Source: Carposina sasakii
Lineage: Eukaryota > Arthropoda > Insecta > Lepidoptera > Carposinidae
Direction of reading: 5' to 3'
Assembly: GCA_014607495.2 (NCBI GenBank)
Contig: CP053167.1
Span: 2,170,001 to 2,234,000, forward strand
Length of the DNA stretch: 64,000 nt
In this document: piece by piece, positions 1-10,631 of the stretch
How the letters are laid out: the number at the start of each line of letters is the position of its first letter
Position numbering within the stretch: the first letter of the stretch is position 1
Made by a program: the position numbers and the translations under genes
The notes under the pieces: generated by a model
Told to the model about the DNA's origin: nothing
The model's database searches: none
What the model saw: only the letters and a program-made list of their open reading frames with translations

Positions 1-1754
1 CTAAAGGAATTAGTATACCAGTTAGCAATTAAAAATAATAAGCCTAATCCATTCAACGCTGAAAAAAAAGAGGCTGGTAGAGAGTGGATAAATGGTTTCC
101 TTAAACGACATCCAGAACTTTCAGTTAGAAAGCCTGAGAATACTTCTGCTGCCAGAGCATCAGGTTTTAACAAAGTTGCAGTCGAAAAATTCTTCAATTT
201 CCTCGGCAACGTGTACGATGAGCACCAACTAACTTCTGACCGTATATATAACTGTGACGAAACAGGGTTTCTGTTGTGCCAAAGACAACTTCAAAAATAA
301 TCGCAAAAAGAGGACGGAAACAGGTTGGGTCCATAGTTGCAGCAGATCGAGGACAGACAGTAACGATCGAAATATGCTTCAGTGCAGCTGGAAACTACAT
401 GCCACCTATGCTTATCTTTCCAAGAAAAAGGATGAATTCAGAGCTGATGGTAAATTCACAAGCTGGTGCTTGGGGCACATGTAGTGATTCGGGCTGGATT
501 ACTTCCGAGCTGTTCCTCCAATGGTTTAAGAGATTTGTGATTTTCAGTGGAGCATCTAAAGAGAGACCCGTGCTTCTTTTACTAGATGGGCACAGCACCC
601 ACACTCAGAATATTGACCTGATCAATGAAGCCAGAGCTCATGGTGTTATAATCTTGTGTTTTCCTCCACACACGACACACCGATTACAAGTGGCGGATGT
701 TGCGTTCATGCGACCATTAAGCGTTTATTATGAACAAGCCGTTAAAGCCTGGCAGCGTTCTAACCCTGGACTAGTCGTTACTACCCGCCAAGTTGCTGAA
801 ATATTTGGGAATGCTTTTGTACAAGCAGCTACTATGTCTACAGCAGTGAATGGATTTCGTAAATGTGGAATTTGGCCCTATAATCCAAACGTGTTTTCCG
901 AAACAGATTTTGCCCCTTCTTTGACAACCGAGATCCAGTTAAATGACGGTCAAACTTCCACAAACCGAGAAGTATTTCAAGATATAAGCAATAATACTAC
1001 TATCCATACTTCAGACACAGTAGCTGCACAAACAGCTGATAATAATCCGACTATTAGCAAAGATGTTGTTGATGACTCTATGCCAGGATGTTCCCACTGG
1101 AGTCCCAGACTAGTTAATCAGGAATCAGCACCGTATCAAACAAAAGACCAACCAGAAACAACGCAAGCAGAACAAAATCAAACCAACCAGCAGACGTACT
1201 CATTAGATCCAGCTGAAGACCCTGTTTGTCAAGAACCAGAGACATCACATCCAGCTAATGTGCCCACATGTGATAAAAGCGAGCTTTGTTTTGACTTCTC
1301 CAAAACAAATTTTTCCACTTCCGCTTCTCGTGTTGCTAAAAAGCGTGGAAAAACAGCAATTATCACGTCGTCTCCATACAAACAAGAATTAGAAATCGCC
1401 GCCCAGAAAAAAAAAGATGCTGTACAGAAAAAACTAGAGAAAAAAGAAGCAAAAAAGAGAAAAGATGAATTAAAAAAACAAAAGAAGACTACTACAAAAG
1501 TTCAAAATAAAAAATCAAAGAAGAATAGCGGATTAGCGAAAACAGCAAAACGACGAAGAGTTTCATCATCTGAAGATGAAAGTGCAGAAGAAGAGGACAC
1601 ACCATGTATGTACTGTGAGGAAGTATATTCCATTTCCATTGAAGGGTGGATATCATGCTCATTATGTGGAAGATGGGCTCATAATAGCTGCGCAGGAATA
1701 GACGATGATGATGACGAAGCTACTCATATCTGCGAGTTCTGCCAGATCAATTAA
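1..1754 (+). pseudogene. pogo-like (Tigger/DDE_1) transposase with C-terminal PHD-like finger, copy 1, frameshifted
   Basis: The first ~298 bases encode the end of the DNA-binding half up to the first catalytic motif CDETGF. The frame then breaks in the run TTTCTG near 269-271, where one missing base would explain the shift, and coding continues in another frame to the stop at 1754. That second part contains the DDE core: LLLLDGHSTH carries the second Asp, and the third lies in QVADVAF, 36 residues later by my count. A Lys/Glu-rich stretch follows. The last ~45 residues have Cys-x2-Cys ... Cys-x2-Cys-x2-WAH-x2-Cys ... Cys-x2-Cys spacing, like a PHD finger. The same frameshift occurs in the copy at 7074-9148, so it predates the duplication unless both are sequence errors. 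The start lies outside the window. Confidence 0.85.
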
Positions 1755-2025
1755 TCATCTTTCTCAGTGATCATTATCATAACCCCATCTTACCTCAGGG
1801 AGGTACCCCATCTTACCAGCACCATGGGGAAAGACGGGGCAAAACACCTTTTTTTTATTTAATTTTTTTTTCTTAAATGTGTTACCGAAAGTTCCTAATG
1901 ACACCAAATATAAGAATAATAATAATTAGTTGTTAATTAAAAAATAAATATGATTGTTTCACTAAGTGTTTTTTTATATTTTTCACCTTTAAAGCTTAAG
2001 TACCCCATCTTGCCACCCTCTCCCC
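1..2025 (+). mobile_element. 3' part of pogo-like DNA transposon, copy 1 (5' cut by window edge)
   Basis: Bases 1-2025 match 7395-9419 at a constant offset of 7394 with only a few substitutions seen (for example near 478, 712 and 2015). The right end is a TIR ending in CTCTCCCC followed by target TA at 2026-2027. The match to the other copy continues past the TIR to 2530, into hAT sequence. The two copies therefore share flanking DNA, which means the locus was duplicated; these are not two independent transpositions. Subterminal copies of a CCCCATCTTACC motif lie at about 1780-1820. Confidence 0.85.
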
Positions 2026-2132
2026 TACATTAAATAATATTTTAAATTGACGGATTATCAGTACACACTCACAAGATACCAATTGTTTTTGTAATGTAAA
2101 AAAACATATTAAAGTACTTTTTTTTCTTTAAG

Positions 2133-2530
2133 GTCAAGAAGGACAAGGAACCGAATTAGTAGGAACAGAAAGACATAAAGAAAAGGACAAAACACCAGAA
2201 GTAGATGTACAGAGTAAGAAAAAGGAGACAACAACTATAGATGCATCTCATCTAGGGGATAGTAACGAAGACATAAATTGCGTCGAAAACCTATGTCTTG
2301 TTGAAGGAGAGAAAGAAGGAGAAGGAGAAACGAGCTTTCGTCCAGAACCAAAAGAAGGAACCAGTTTTGATATGAGTTTTTAGATTCCAATAATGCTGCG
2401 AGCTGGCCAGTGCCCTTACCAGATCACATTCGACTTGAGATTATTAAGCAGGGTAGTGAGACATTCCAACATAAAGATGGTCCTTTTATTTCTATTGTCA
2501 GACAGGGCGAACATGCTAAGGGACCACAAC
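2133..2530 (+). pseudogene. hAT (ZMYM1-like) N-terminal fragment, copy 1
   Basis: This is a duplicate of 9527-9924. A T-rich acceptor (TTTTTTTTCTTTAAG) precedes an acidic, Lys/Glu-rich reading frame of ~82 codons ending at the TAG just after ATGAGTTTT. One base out of frame it continues as SWPVPLPDHIRLEIIKQG, the start of the TTF-type zinc-finger region typical of ZMYM1-like hAT transposases. Similarity to the other copy stops at 2530, where an unrelated palindromic sequence begins. Confidence 0.7.
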
Positions 2531-3360
2531 AATATTATTATAAACCACCATTAAGTCTAATATACATTATACAATATAACACACTATCCGTGAACTTCTT
2601 CTGCATAGTCACCCTACTCTCTTTAATTTGTTTTATAACCTAAAAAGAAAAATCCGCCATCTTCACACATAAATAAAACACGCGCAGCGCCTCTACCGGT
2701 GATTCATGTAACTATTTTACGATATGATCAATAATCTTGACCACTTCATGAAATGATCGGGCGTTTAGTTGCCCATATCGAGAAACGATTTTTATCATCG
2801 ATCTGCCCAAACCATATCATGATGTGACCAATAGACAGTTGAACTTTTCATGAAATGCGACCATTTCATGAAATGCTCGACCATTTCATGAAATGATCAA
2901 TTCTACGATATGGCCACGACATAGACACGGCGCAGATACGGTGCAGGCGCGATATCTGCGCCGTGTCTATGTCGTGGCCATATCGTAGAATTGATCATTT
3001 CATGAAATGGTCGAGCATTTCATGAAATGGTCGCATTTCATGAAAAGTTCAACTGTCTATTGGTCACATCATGATATGGTTTGGGCAGATCGATGATAAA
3101 AATCGTTTCTCGATATGGGCAACTAAACGCCCGATCATTTCATGAAGTGGTCAAGATTATTGATCATATCGTAAAATAGTTACATGAATCACCGGTAGAG
3201 GCGCTGCGCGTGTTTTATTTATGTGTGAAGATGGCGGATTTTTCTTTTTAGGTTATAAAACAAATTAAAGAGAGTAGGGTGACTATGCAGAAGAAGTTCA
3301 CGGATAGTGTGTTATATTGTATAATGTATATTAGACTTAATGGTGGTTTATAATAATATT
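2531..3360. repeat. Foldback repeat, 407-bp arms around a 16-bp spacer
   Basis: The arms 2531-2937 and 2954-3360 are reverse complements. Each carries several copies of the self-complementary motif ATTTCATGAAAT (near 2746, 2848, 2864, 2883) and related CGATATG/CATATCG motifs. The spacer reads ACGGTGCAGGCGCGAT. It begins exactly where the hAT homology stops, so it may be a foldback-type element inserted in hAT that later seeded the larger inverted duplication. I cannot name the family and see no coding sequence. Confidence 0.7.
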
Positions 3361-4136
3361 GTTGTGGTCCCTTAGCATGTTCGCCCTGTCTGACAATAGA
3401 AATAAAAGGACCATCTTTATGTTGGAATGTCTCACTACCCTGCTTAATAATCTCAAGTCGAATGTGATCTGGTAAGGGCACTGGCCAGCTCGCAGCATTA
3501 TTGGAATCTAAAAACTCATATCAAAACTGGTTCCTTCTTTTGGTTCTGGACGAAAGCTCGTTTCTCCTTCTCCTTCTTTCTCTCCTTCAACAAGACATAG
3601 GTTTTCGACGCAATTTATGTCTTCGTTACTATCCCCTAGATGAGATGCATCTATAGTTGTTGTCTCCTTTTTCTTACTCTGTACATCTACTTCTGGTGTT
3701 TTGTCCTTTTCTTTATGTCTTTCTGTTCCTACTAATTCGGTTCCTTGTCCTTCTTGACCTTAAAGAAAAAAAAGTACTTTAATATGTTTTTTTACATTAC
3801 AAAAACAATTGGTATCTTGTGAGTGTGTACTGATAATCCGTCAATTTAAAATATTATTTAATGTAGGGGAGAGGGTGGCAAGATGGGGTACTTAAGCTTT
3901 AAAGGTGAAAAATATAAAAAAACACTTAGTGAAACAATCATATTTATTTTTTAATTAACAACTAATTATTATTATTCTTATATTTGGTGTCATTAGGAAC
4001 TTTCGGTAACACATTTAAGAAAAAAAAATTAAATAAAAAAAAGGTGTTTTGCCCCGTCTTTCCCCATGGTGCTGGTAAGATGGGGTACCTCCCTGAGGTA
4101 AGATGGGGTTATGATAATGATCACTGAGAAAGATGA

Positions 4137-4794
4137 TTAATTGATCTGGCAGAACTCGCAGATATGAGTAGCTTCGTCATCATCATCGTCTATTCCTGCG
4201 CAGCTATTATGAGCCCATCTTCCACATAATGAGCATGATATCCACCCTTCAATGGAAATGGAATATACTTCCTCACAGTACATACATGGTGTGTCCTCTT
4301 CTTCTGCACTTTCATCTTCAGATGATGAAACTCTTCGTCGTTTTGCTGTTTTCGCTAATCCGCTATTCTTCTTTGATTTTTTATTTTGAACTTTTGTAGT
4401 AGTCTTCTTTTGTTTTTTTAATTCATCTTTTCTCTTTTTTGCTTCTTTTTTCTCTAGTTTTTTCTGTACAGCATCTTTTTTTTTCTGGGCGGCGATTTCT
4501 AATTCTTGTTTGTATGGAGACGACGTGATAATTGCTGTTTTTCCACGCTTTTTAGCAACACGAGAAGCGGAAGTGGAAAAATTTGTTTTGGAGAAGTCAA
4601 AACAAAGCTCGCTTTTATCACATGTGGGCACATTAGCTGGATGTGATGTCTCTGGTTCTTGACAAACAGGGTCTTCAGCTGGATCTAATGAGTACGTCTG
4701 CTGGTTGGTTTGATTTTGTTCTGCTTGCGTTGTTTCTGGTTGGTCTTTTGTTTGATACGGTGCTGATTCCTGATTAACTAGTCTGGGACTCCAG
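4137..4794 (-). pseudogene. Inverted copy of pogo transposase C-terminus
   Basis: On the minus strand this encodes the last ~218 residues of the pogo-like transposase: Gln/Pro/Thr-rich linker, Lys-rich segment and PHD-like finger, ending at the complement of 4137. It lacks the DNA-binding and DDE regions because the inverted arm ends at 4794. The reading frame runs on upstream into unrelated antisense hAT sequence, giving a meaningless hydrophobic N-terminus. Confidence 0.85.
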
Positions 4795-5756
4795 AACCGA
4801 ATTAGTAGGAACAGAAAGACATAAAGAAAAGGACAAAACACCAGAAGTAGATGTACAGAGTAAGAAAAAGGAGACAACAACTATAGATGCATCTCATCTA
4901 GGGGATAGTAACGAAGACATAAATTGCGTCGAAAACCTATGTCTTGTTGAAGGAGAGAAAGAAGGAGAAGGAGAAACGAGCTTTCGTCCAGAACCAAAAG
5001 AAGGAACCAGTTTTGATATGAGTTTTTAGATTCCAATAATGCTGCGAGCTGGCCAGTGCCCTTACCAGATCACATTCGACTTGAGATTATTAAGCAGGGT
5101 AGTGAGACATTCCAACATAAAGATGGTCCTTTTATTTCTATTGTCAGACAGGGCGAACATGCTAAGGGACCACAACAATATTATTATAAACCACCATTAA
5201 GTCTAATATACATTATACAATATAACACACTATCCGTGAACTTCTTCTGCATAGTCACCCTACTCTCTTTAATTTGTTTTATAACCTAAAAAGAAAAATC
5301 CGCCATCTTCACACATAAATAAAACACGCGCAGCGCCTCTACCGGTGATTCATGTAACTATTTTACGATATGATCAATAATCTTGACCACTTCATGAAAT
5401 GATCGGGCGTTTAGTTGCCCATATCGAGAAACGATTTTTATCATCGATCTGCCCAAACCATATCATGATGTGACCAATAGACAGTTGAACTTTTCATGAA
5501 ATGCGACCATTTCATGAAATGCTCGACCATTTCATGAAATGATCAATTCTACGATATGGCCACGACATAGACACGGCGCAGATATCGCGCCTGCACCGTA
5601 TCTGCGCCGTGTCTATGTCGTGGCCATATCGTAGAATTGATCATTTCATGAAATGGTCGAGCATTTCATGAAATGGTCGCATTTCATGAAAAGTTCAACT
5701 GTCTATTGGTCACATCATGATATGGTTTGGGCAGATCGATGATAAAAATCGTTTCT
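4795..5756. repeat. Second copy of hAT fragment plus palindrome, spacer inverted
   Basis: 4795 onward matches 2149 onward (offset 2646): first the hAT fragment to 5176, then the palindromic arm to 5583. The spacer 5584-5599 is ATCGCGCCTGCACCGT, the exact reverse complement of the first copy's spacer. The right arm 5600-5756 is truncated, stopping after ATCGTTTCT where the first copy continues into CGATATGGGC. Because the arms are symmetrical, the flipped spacer is what shows this block is an inverted copy of the first palindrome or has had its centre flipped. Confidence 0.85.
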
Positions 5757-6587
5757 ATAAGAGACGCTCTAACCAAAACGAAGAAAGTAACATCGAGGCG
5801 TCAAGTCGTAAGAATTACCTATTATTACTTAAACATTTATTATTATTACGCAAATTTTACTTTAGTATATTATATGCATAGAATTATAAGACCTAGAATG
5901 ATAATTCCCTACAAATCGATCCGTCAAAAGTGAGGCAAGTATTAAATTTATGTGTGCGTAAGGTGCTTGTGCTTACACATGACAGGATGCACACAGTGAA
6001 AAAAAGAATGTTGCCAGGATGTAAAAAATTCCCTATAGGGAAGTTGAAACTATCGTCGTCCTTATAGCTGCTATTATTATAAATATGAAAGTTTGTTTGT
6101 TTGTTTGCTTGTTTGTTTGTTTGTTTGCTTGTCTGTTACTCAATCACTCAAAAACTACTAAACGGATTTTGATGAAATTTGGCGCAAAGATAGCTTATAG
6201 TGAGGATTAACACATACCTAGGCTATAAATCATCCCAATATTTGAGGTGATATTCCCACGAAAATAGGACGAAAAGCATAAAGTTTTCCATTTATGTTAT
6301 ATTGAACAATTACCGAGATATCTCAAATTTTATGATTCACTTAAGTATTCAAAATGGTACCTATGCAACGTCCAAAAAAAATATTAAATAGCGAGCTTGC
6401 AGGATCAGCGCTGCGTATCAGTGACGATTTCTAGTTGATTTGATGCAATATGCATCATTATTGAATTGCAGCATAAATCATAAAAATGTTCGACTCATTT
6501 GTCCAGCTTTAGACATTTCCCTGTCGTATGTCAGTTAAAGTCGTAAAAATAATATACTTACATAAACAAATAAAAAATATATAAGTA
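5757..6587. repeat. Non-coding flank with a dispersed repeat and (GTTT)n tract
   Basis: There is no coding signal. 6065-6310 contains GTTT/GCTT tandem units (about 6090-6135) followed by ACTACTAAACGGATTTTGATG, a phrase typical of widespread insect interspersed repeats; its class is uncertain. The rest, up to the TA at 6586-6587 used by the pogo insertion, is AT-rich and may be 5' non-coding DNA of the hAT element, but I cannot show this. Confidence 0.4.
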
Positions 6588-9419
6588 GGGGAGAAGGAGG
6601 TAAGACGGGGTAGCGGGTAAGACGGGGTACCCAGCTGAATTCACAGTTCAAATTGACCAATCACGTTTGTTCATTCATTGTTCGAGGCGCCGCCATGACA
6701 CTTGTCAGTCGCGCCGTGTTTAACGATTCACAAGTGCAGTGTCGAAAAAAATTAAAAAAAGTGATTTACTGCAGATTGATAATAATATTTTTATCTGGTT
6801 TGACACGTGACTGCGGTTTGTTAAATAACGTTAGCTGGTGAAGTGTTGCTGTGATTGACGCTTAAACTAACCTATAATAAGGTAAGCATTGTGTTTTCTT
6901 AAGGTTGTTGACTGTTTTTTTTTTCTTGCTTTTTATTTTATAATTGGTTCTGCAGGTAAGATGGGGTAACGGGGTACCCCATCATGCCCCCAATAAAAAT
7001 AATGTTGTTCTTGTTTCCGAAAAAATGAGTTTGTTCTTTGTGAGCTTAGCTTATTATAGTTTGCCTTTTTAGAATGGTTCGCGACTACAAACGCACGACT
7101 GACAGAGGGTCGTGGTCCGAAGAATCCATGCGGGAAGCAGTTCAAGCCGTTTTGGACGGAAAAATGGGTTATTATAAAGCAGCTAAACAATTTAATGTGC
7201 CACAGACGACATTAGAGAGAAAAGTTAAAGTTGCTCGCCAAGTATTGAACGAAACATCTGATGAAAACTTACCCATACCAATTAAAGTACCATTGGGTCC
7301 TAGGCGTCCTGTTTTTTCTGTGTCTGAAGAGAATGAGCTTTGTGACTATGTATTAGAAATGGAAGAAAGGTTATATGGACTTACGATTAAAGACCTAAAG
7401 GAATTAGTATACCAGTTAGCAATTAAAAATAATAAGCCTAATCCATTCAACGCTGAAAAAAAAGAGGCTGGTAGAGAGTGGATAAATGGTTTCCTTAAAC
7501 GACATCCAGAACTTTCAGTTAGAAAGCCTGAGAATACTTCTGCTGCCAGAGCATCAGGTTTTAACAAAGTTGCAGTCGAAAAATTCTTCAATTTCCTCGG
7601 CAACGTGTACGATGAGCACCAACTAACTTCTGACCGTATATATAACTGTGACGAAACAGGGTTTCTGTTGTGCCAAAGACAACTTCAAAAATAATCGCAA
7701 AAAGAGGACGGAAACAGGTTGGGTCCATAGTTGCAGCAGATCGAGGACAGACAGTAACGATCGAAATATGCTTCAGTGCAGCTGGAAACTACATGCCACC
7801 TATGCTTATCTTTCCAAGAAAAAGGATGAATTCAGAGCTGATGGTAAATTCACAAGCTGGTGCTTGGGGTACATGTAGTGATTCGGGCTGGATTACTTCC
7901 GAGCTGTTCCTCCAATGGTTTAAGAGATTTGTGATTTTCAGTGGAGCATCTAAAGAGAGACCCGTGCTTCTTTTACTAGATGGGCACAGCACCCACACTC
8001 AGAATATTGACCTGATCAATGAAGCCAGAGCTCATGGTGTTATAATCTTGTGTTTTCCTCCACACACGACACACCGATTACAAGTGGCGGATGTTGCGTT
8101 CATGCGACTATTAAGCGTTTATTATGAACAAGCCGTTAAAGCCTGGCAGCGTTCTAACCCTGGACTAGTCGTTACTACCCGCCAAGTTGCTGAAATATTT
8201 GGGAATGCTTTTGTACAAGCAGCTACTATGTCTACAGCAGTGAATGGATTTCGTAAATGTGGAATTTGGCCCTATAATCCAAACGTGTTTTCCGAAACAG
8301 ATTTTGCCCCTTCTTTGACAACCGAGATCCAGTTAAATGACGGTCAAACTTCCACAAACCGAGAAGTATTTCAAGATATAAGCAATAATACTACTATCCA
8401 TACTTCAGACACAGTAGCTGCACAAACAGCTGATAATAATCCGACTATTAGCAAAGATGTTGTTGATGACTCTATGCCAGGATGTTCCCACTGGAGTCCC
8501 AGACTAGTTAATCAGGAATCAGCACCGTATCAAACAAAAGACCAACCAGAAACAACGCAAGCAGAACAAAATCAAACCAACCAGCAGACGTACTCATTAG
8601 ATCCAGCTGAAGACCCTGTTTGTCAAGAACCAGAGACATCACATCCAGCTAATGTGCCCACATGTGATAAAAGCGAGCTTTGTTTTGACTTCTCCAAAAC
8701 AAATTTTTCCACTTCCGCTTCTCGTGTTGCTAAAAAGCGTGGAAAAACAGCAATTATCACGTCGTCTCCATACAAACAAGAATTAGAAATCGCCGCCCAG
8801 AAAAAAAAAGATGCTGTACAGAAAAAACTAGAGAAAAAAGAAGCAAAAAAGAGAAAAGATGAATTAAAAAAACAAAAGAAGACTACTACAAAAGTTCAAA
8901 ATAAAAAATCAAAGAAGAATAGCGGATTAGCGAAAACAGCAAAACGACGAAGAGTTTCATCATCTGAAGATGAAAGTGCAGAAGAAGAGGACACACCATG
9001 TATGTACTGTGAGGAAGTATATTCCATTTCCATTGAAGGGTGGATATCATGCTCATTATGTGGAAGATGGGCTCATAATAGCTGCGCAGGAATAGACGAT
9101 GATGATGACGAAGCTACTCATATCTGCGAGTTCTGCCAGATCAATTAATCATCTTTCTCAGTGATCATTATCATAACCCCATCTTACCTCAGGGAGGTAC
9201 CCCATCTTACCAGCACCATGGGGAAAGACGGGGCAAAACACCTTTTTTTTATTTAATTTTTTTTTCTTAAATGTGTTACCGAAAGTTCCTAATGACACCA
9301 AATATAAGAATAATAATAATTAGTTGTTAATTAAAAAATAAATATGATTGTTTCACTAAGTGTTTTTTTATATTTTTCACCTTTAAAGCTTAAGTACCCC
9401 ATCTTGCCACGCTCTCCCC
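6588..9419 (+). mobile_element. Complete pogo-like DNA transposon, 2.83 kb
   Basis: Both ends are visible: left GGGGAGAAGGAGGTAAGACG, right the complement of GGGGAGAGCGTGGCAAGATG, flanked by target TA at 6586-6587 and 9420-9421. The TIR core GGTAAGAYGGGGTA is repeated inside both ends (about 6597, 6615, 6955; complement near 9175, 9196 and 9394), a likely set of transposase-binding sites. A T-rich acceptor ending TTTTTAG lies one base before the transposase ATG at 7074, so a 5' intron is likely. TA target use is the rule for Tc1/mariner/pogo elements. Confidence 0.9.
7074..9148 (+). pseudogene. pogo-like transposase (psq HTH, CENP-B-like region, DDE, PHD-like finger) with one frameshift
   Basis: Starts at ATG 7074, just after an acceptor. 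Residues ~12-55 (WSEESMREAVQAVLDGKMGY ... VPQTTLERKV) form a pipsqueak-type helix-turn-helix. A CENP-B-like region follows (EMEERLYGL ... GREWINGFLKRHPEL), then CDETGF with the first catalytic Asp. The frame breaks in TTTCTG near 7664 (one missing base would explain it) and resumes through LLLLDGHSTH and QVADVAF to a Lys-rich tract and a C-terminal PHD-like Cys/His cluster ending at 9148. Without the break it would be ~690 residues, consistent with a functional ancestor. Two substitutions separate it from the left-hand copy (Tyr for His, Leu for Pro). Transposase activity is inferred from the family; this copy could not make it without frameshifting or correction. Confidence 0.88.
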
Positions 9420-9526
9420 TACATTAAATAATATTTTAAATTGACGGATTATCAGTACACACTCACAAGATACCAATTGTTTTTGTAATGTAAAAAAACA
9501 TATTAAAGTACTTTTTTTTCTTTAAG

Positions 9527-10022
9527 GTCAAGAAGGACAAGGAACCGAATTAGTAGGAACAGAAAGACATAAAGAAAAGGACAAAACACCAGAAGTAGAT
9601 GTACAGAGTAAGAAAAAGGAGACAACAACTATAGATGCATCTCATCTAGGGGATAGTAACGAAGACATAAATTGCGTCGAAAACCTATGTCTTGTTGAAG
9701 GAGAGAAAGAAGGAGAAGGAGAAACGAGCTTTCGTCCAGAACCAAAAGAAGGAACCAGTTTTGATATGAGTTTTTAGATTCCAATAATGCTGCGAGCTGG
9801 CCAGTGCCCTTACCAGATCACATTCGACTTGAGATTATTAAGCAGGGTAGTGAGACATTCCAACATAAAGATGGTCCTTTTATTTCTATTGTCAGACAGG
9901 GCGAACATGCTAAGGGACCACAACGTAGCTTGACAACATCATGGTTTTACTCAACTGTGGGAGACGGAAAAAAATATCTTCGAAAATGGATGATTTACTC
10001 TACATCGACTAATATGCTATAT
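9527..10022 (+). pseudogene. hAT transposase N-terminal part (acidic region and start of TTF zinc finger)
   Basis: The acceptor TTTTTTTTCTTTAAG precedes 9527. About 82 codons of charged sequence end at a TAG (9775-9777) inside GAGTTTTTAG. One base out of phase, coding continues through SWPVPLPDHIRLEIIKQG, WFYSTVGDGKKYLRKWM and YSTSTNMLY to the insertion at 10022. These phrases match the order of the TTF-type zinc-finger domain of ZMYM1-like hAT proteins. The T5 run at the break is identical in all three copies in this window. Confidence 0.75.
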
Positions 10023-10631
10023 GTGTCGATACATATCAAACGTGCCTAAGTCCACTATAGTAACGAATGAATGTTTTTCATTGGCCGGATTCTTTGTACA
10101 AAAAATGAAATATTGTTTTGGATTAAACCAGCTTAAGTCCTCTGTAACTGGTAGAAAATAAGGCTCAAAATTCGTTTTGTTTTCATACAAATATACATCA
10201 TTTTGCATGTCCATGAACAGGGTCCGGACTCAGATTACTATCGGCCATCCATGTGATTGTTGTGTGTTTTACCTGACTGCCAAAAAAGGGTGATGTTTTT
10301 TATTACAATGCAATCAGGATGGTTAATACTTAAATAACTTAATAGTAAGGGTTTTGCACTCGGTATTTAGTACCTATATATTGATTGGTATTAGTACCTA
10401 TATCGGTATTTTTCTTTAAGATAAGGTAGACAATGTTTTAGCAAATTTTTAGTTTGCACCGACATCACTTATTTGGGTTTGTGTTTGAATGAGTGTATAC
10501 CACGAGATGTCACGTAATAGGTTGTACGCCTCTTTAAGCGATAGCGACACAATGTAAATTAGTTTACGGCGTAGAAAGTTACACATTTAATTTTATACCT
10601 GCATTTGAAGATTATTTCAATTTATTTCCAG
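10023..10631. other. Left end and 5' non-coding region of element A
   Basis: Contains the TIR and a second CTTAAGTCC-type site near 10131. A 65-codon minus-strand frame at 10017-10214 reads into the TIR but has no recognisable domain; I did not call it a gene. The region ends with the acceptor TTTATTTCCAG at 10621-10631. Confidence 0.5.

Larger units (their letters stand above)
1097..4794. repeat. Large inverted repeat, 1.84-kb arms with 16-bp spacer
   Basis: Bases 1097-2937 reappear as the reverse complement at 2954-4794 (paired coordinates sum to 5891). The spacer is 2938-2953. The arms include the 3' part of the pogo transposase, the pogo right TIR, the hAT N-terminal fragment and the 407-bp palindromic repeat. 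The minus-strand copies are the transposase C-terminus at 4137-4794 and the hAT fragment at 3361-3758. I saw no mismatch on the stretches compared. The right arm breaks at 4794/4795, inside the transposase gene. Confidence 0.9.

Noticed and set aside
2410..2643. 77-codon frame, repeated at 3248-3481 and 5056-5289
   Set aside because: It starts at a GTG inside the hAT zinc-finger region and runs into the palindromic repeat; it is a hAT fragment plus junk, not a gene.
4137..4880. 247-codon minus-strand protein with a hydrophobic N-terminus that looks like a signal peptide
   Set aside because: The hydrophobic part is antisense hAT sequence upstream of the 4794/4795 junction; the join is a rearrangement product.
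5977..6140. Tandem GTTT array considered as a CRISPR-like or regulatory array
   Set aside because: It is a simple microsatellite at the edge of an interspersed repeat in a eukaryotic genome; no spacers.
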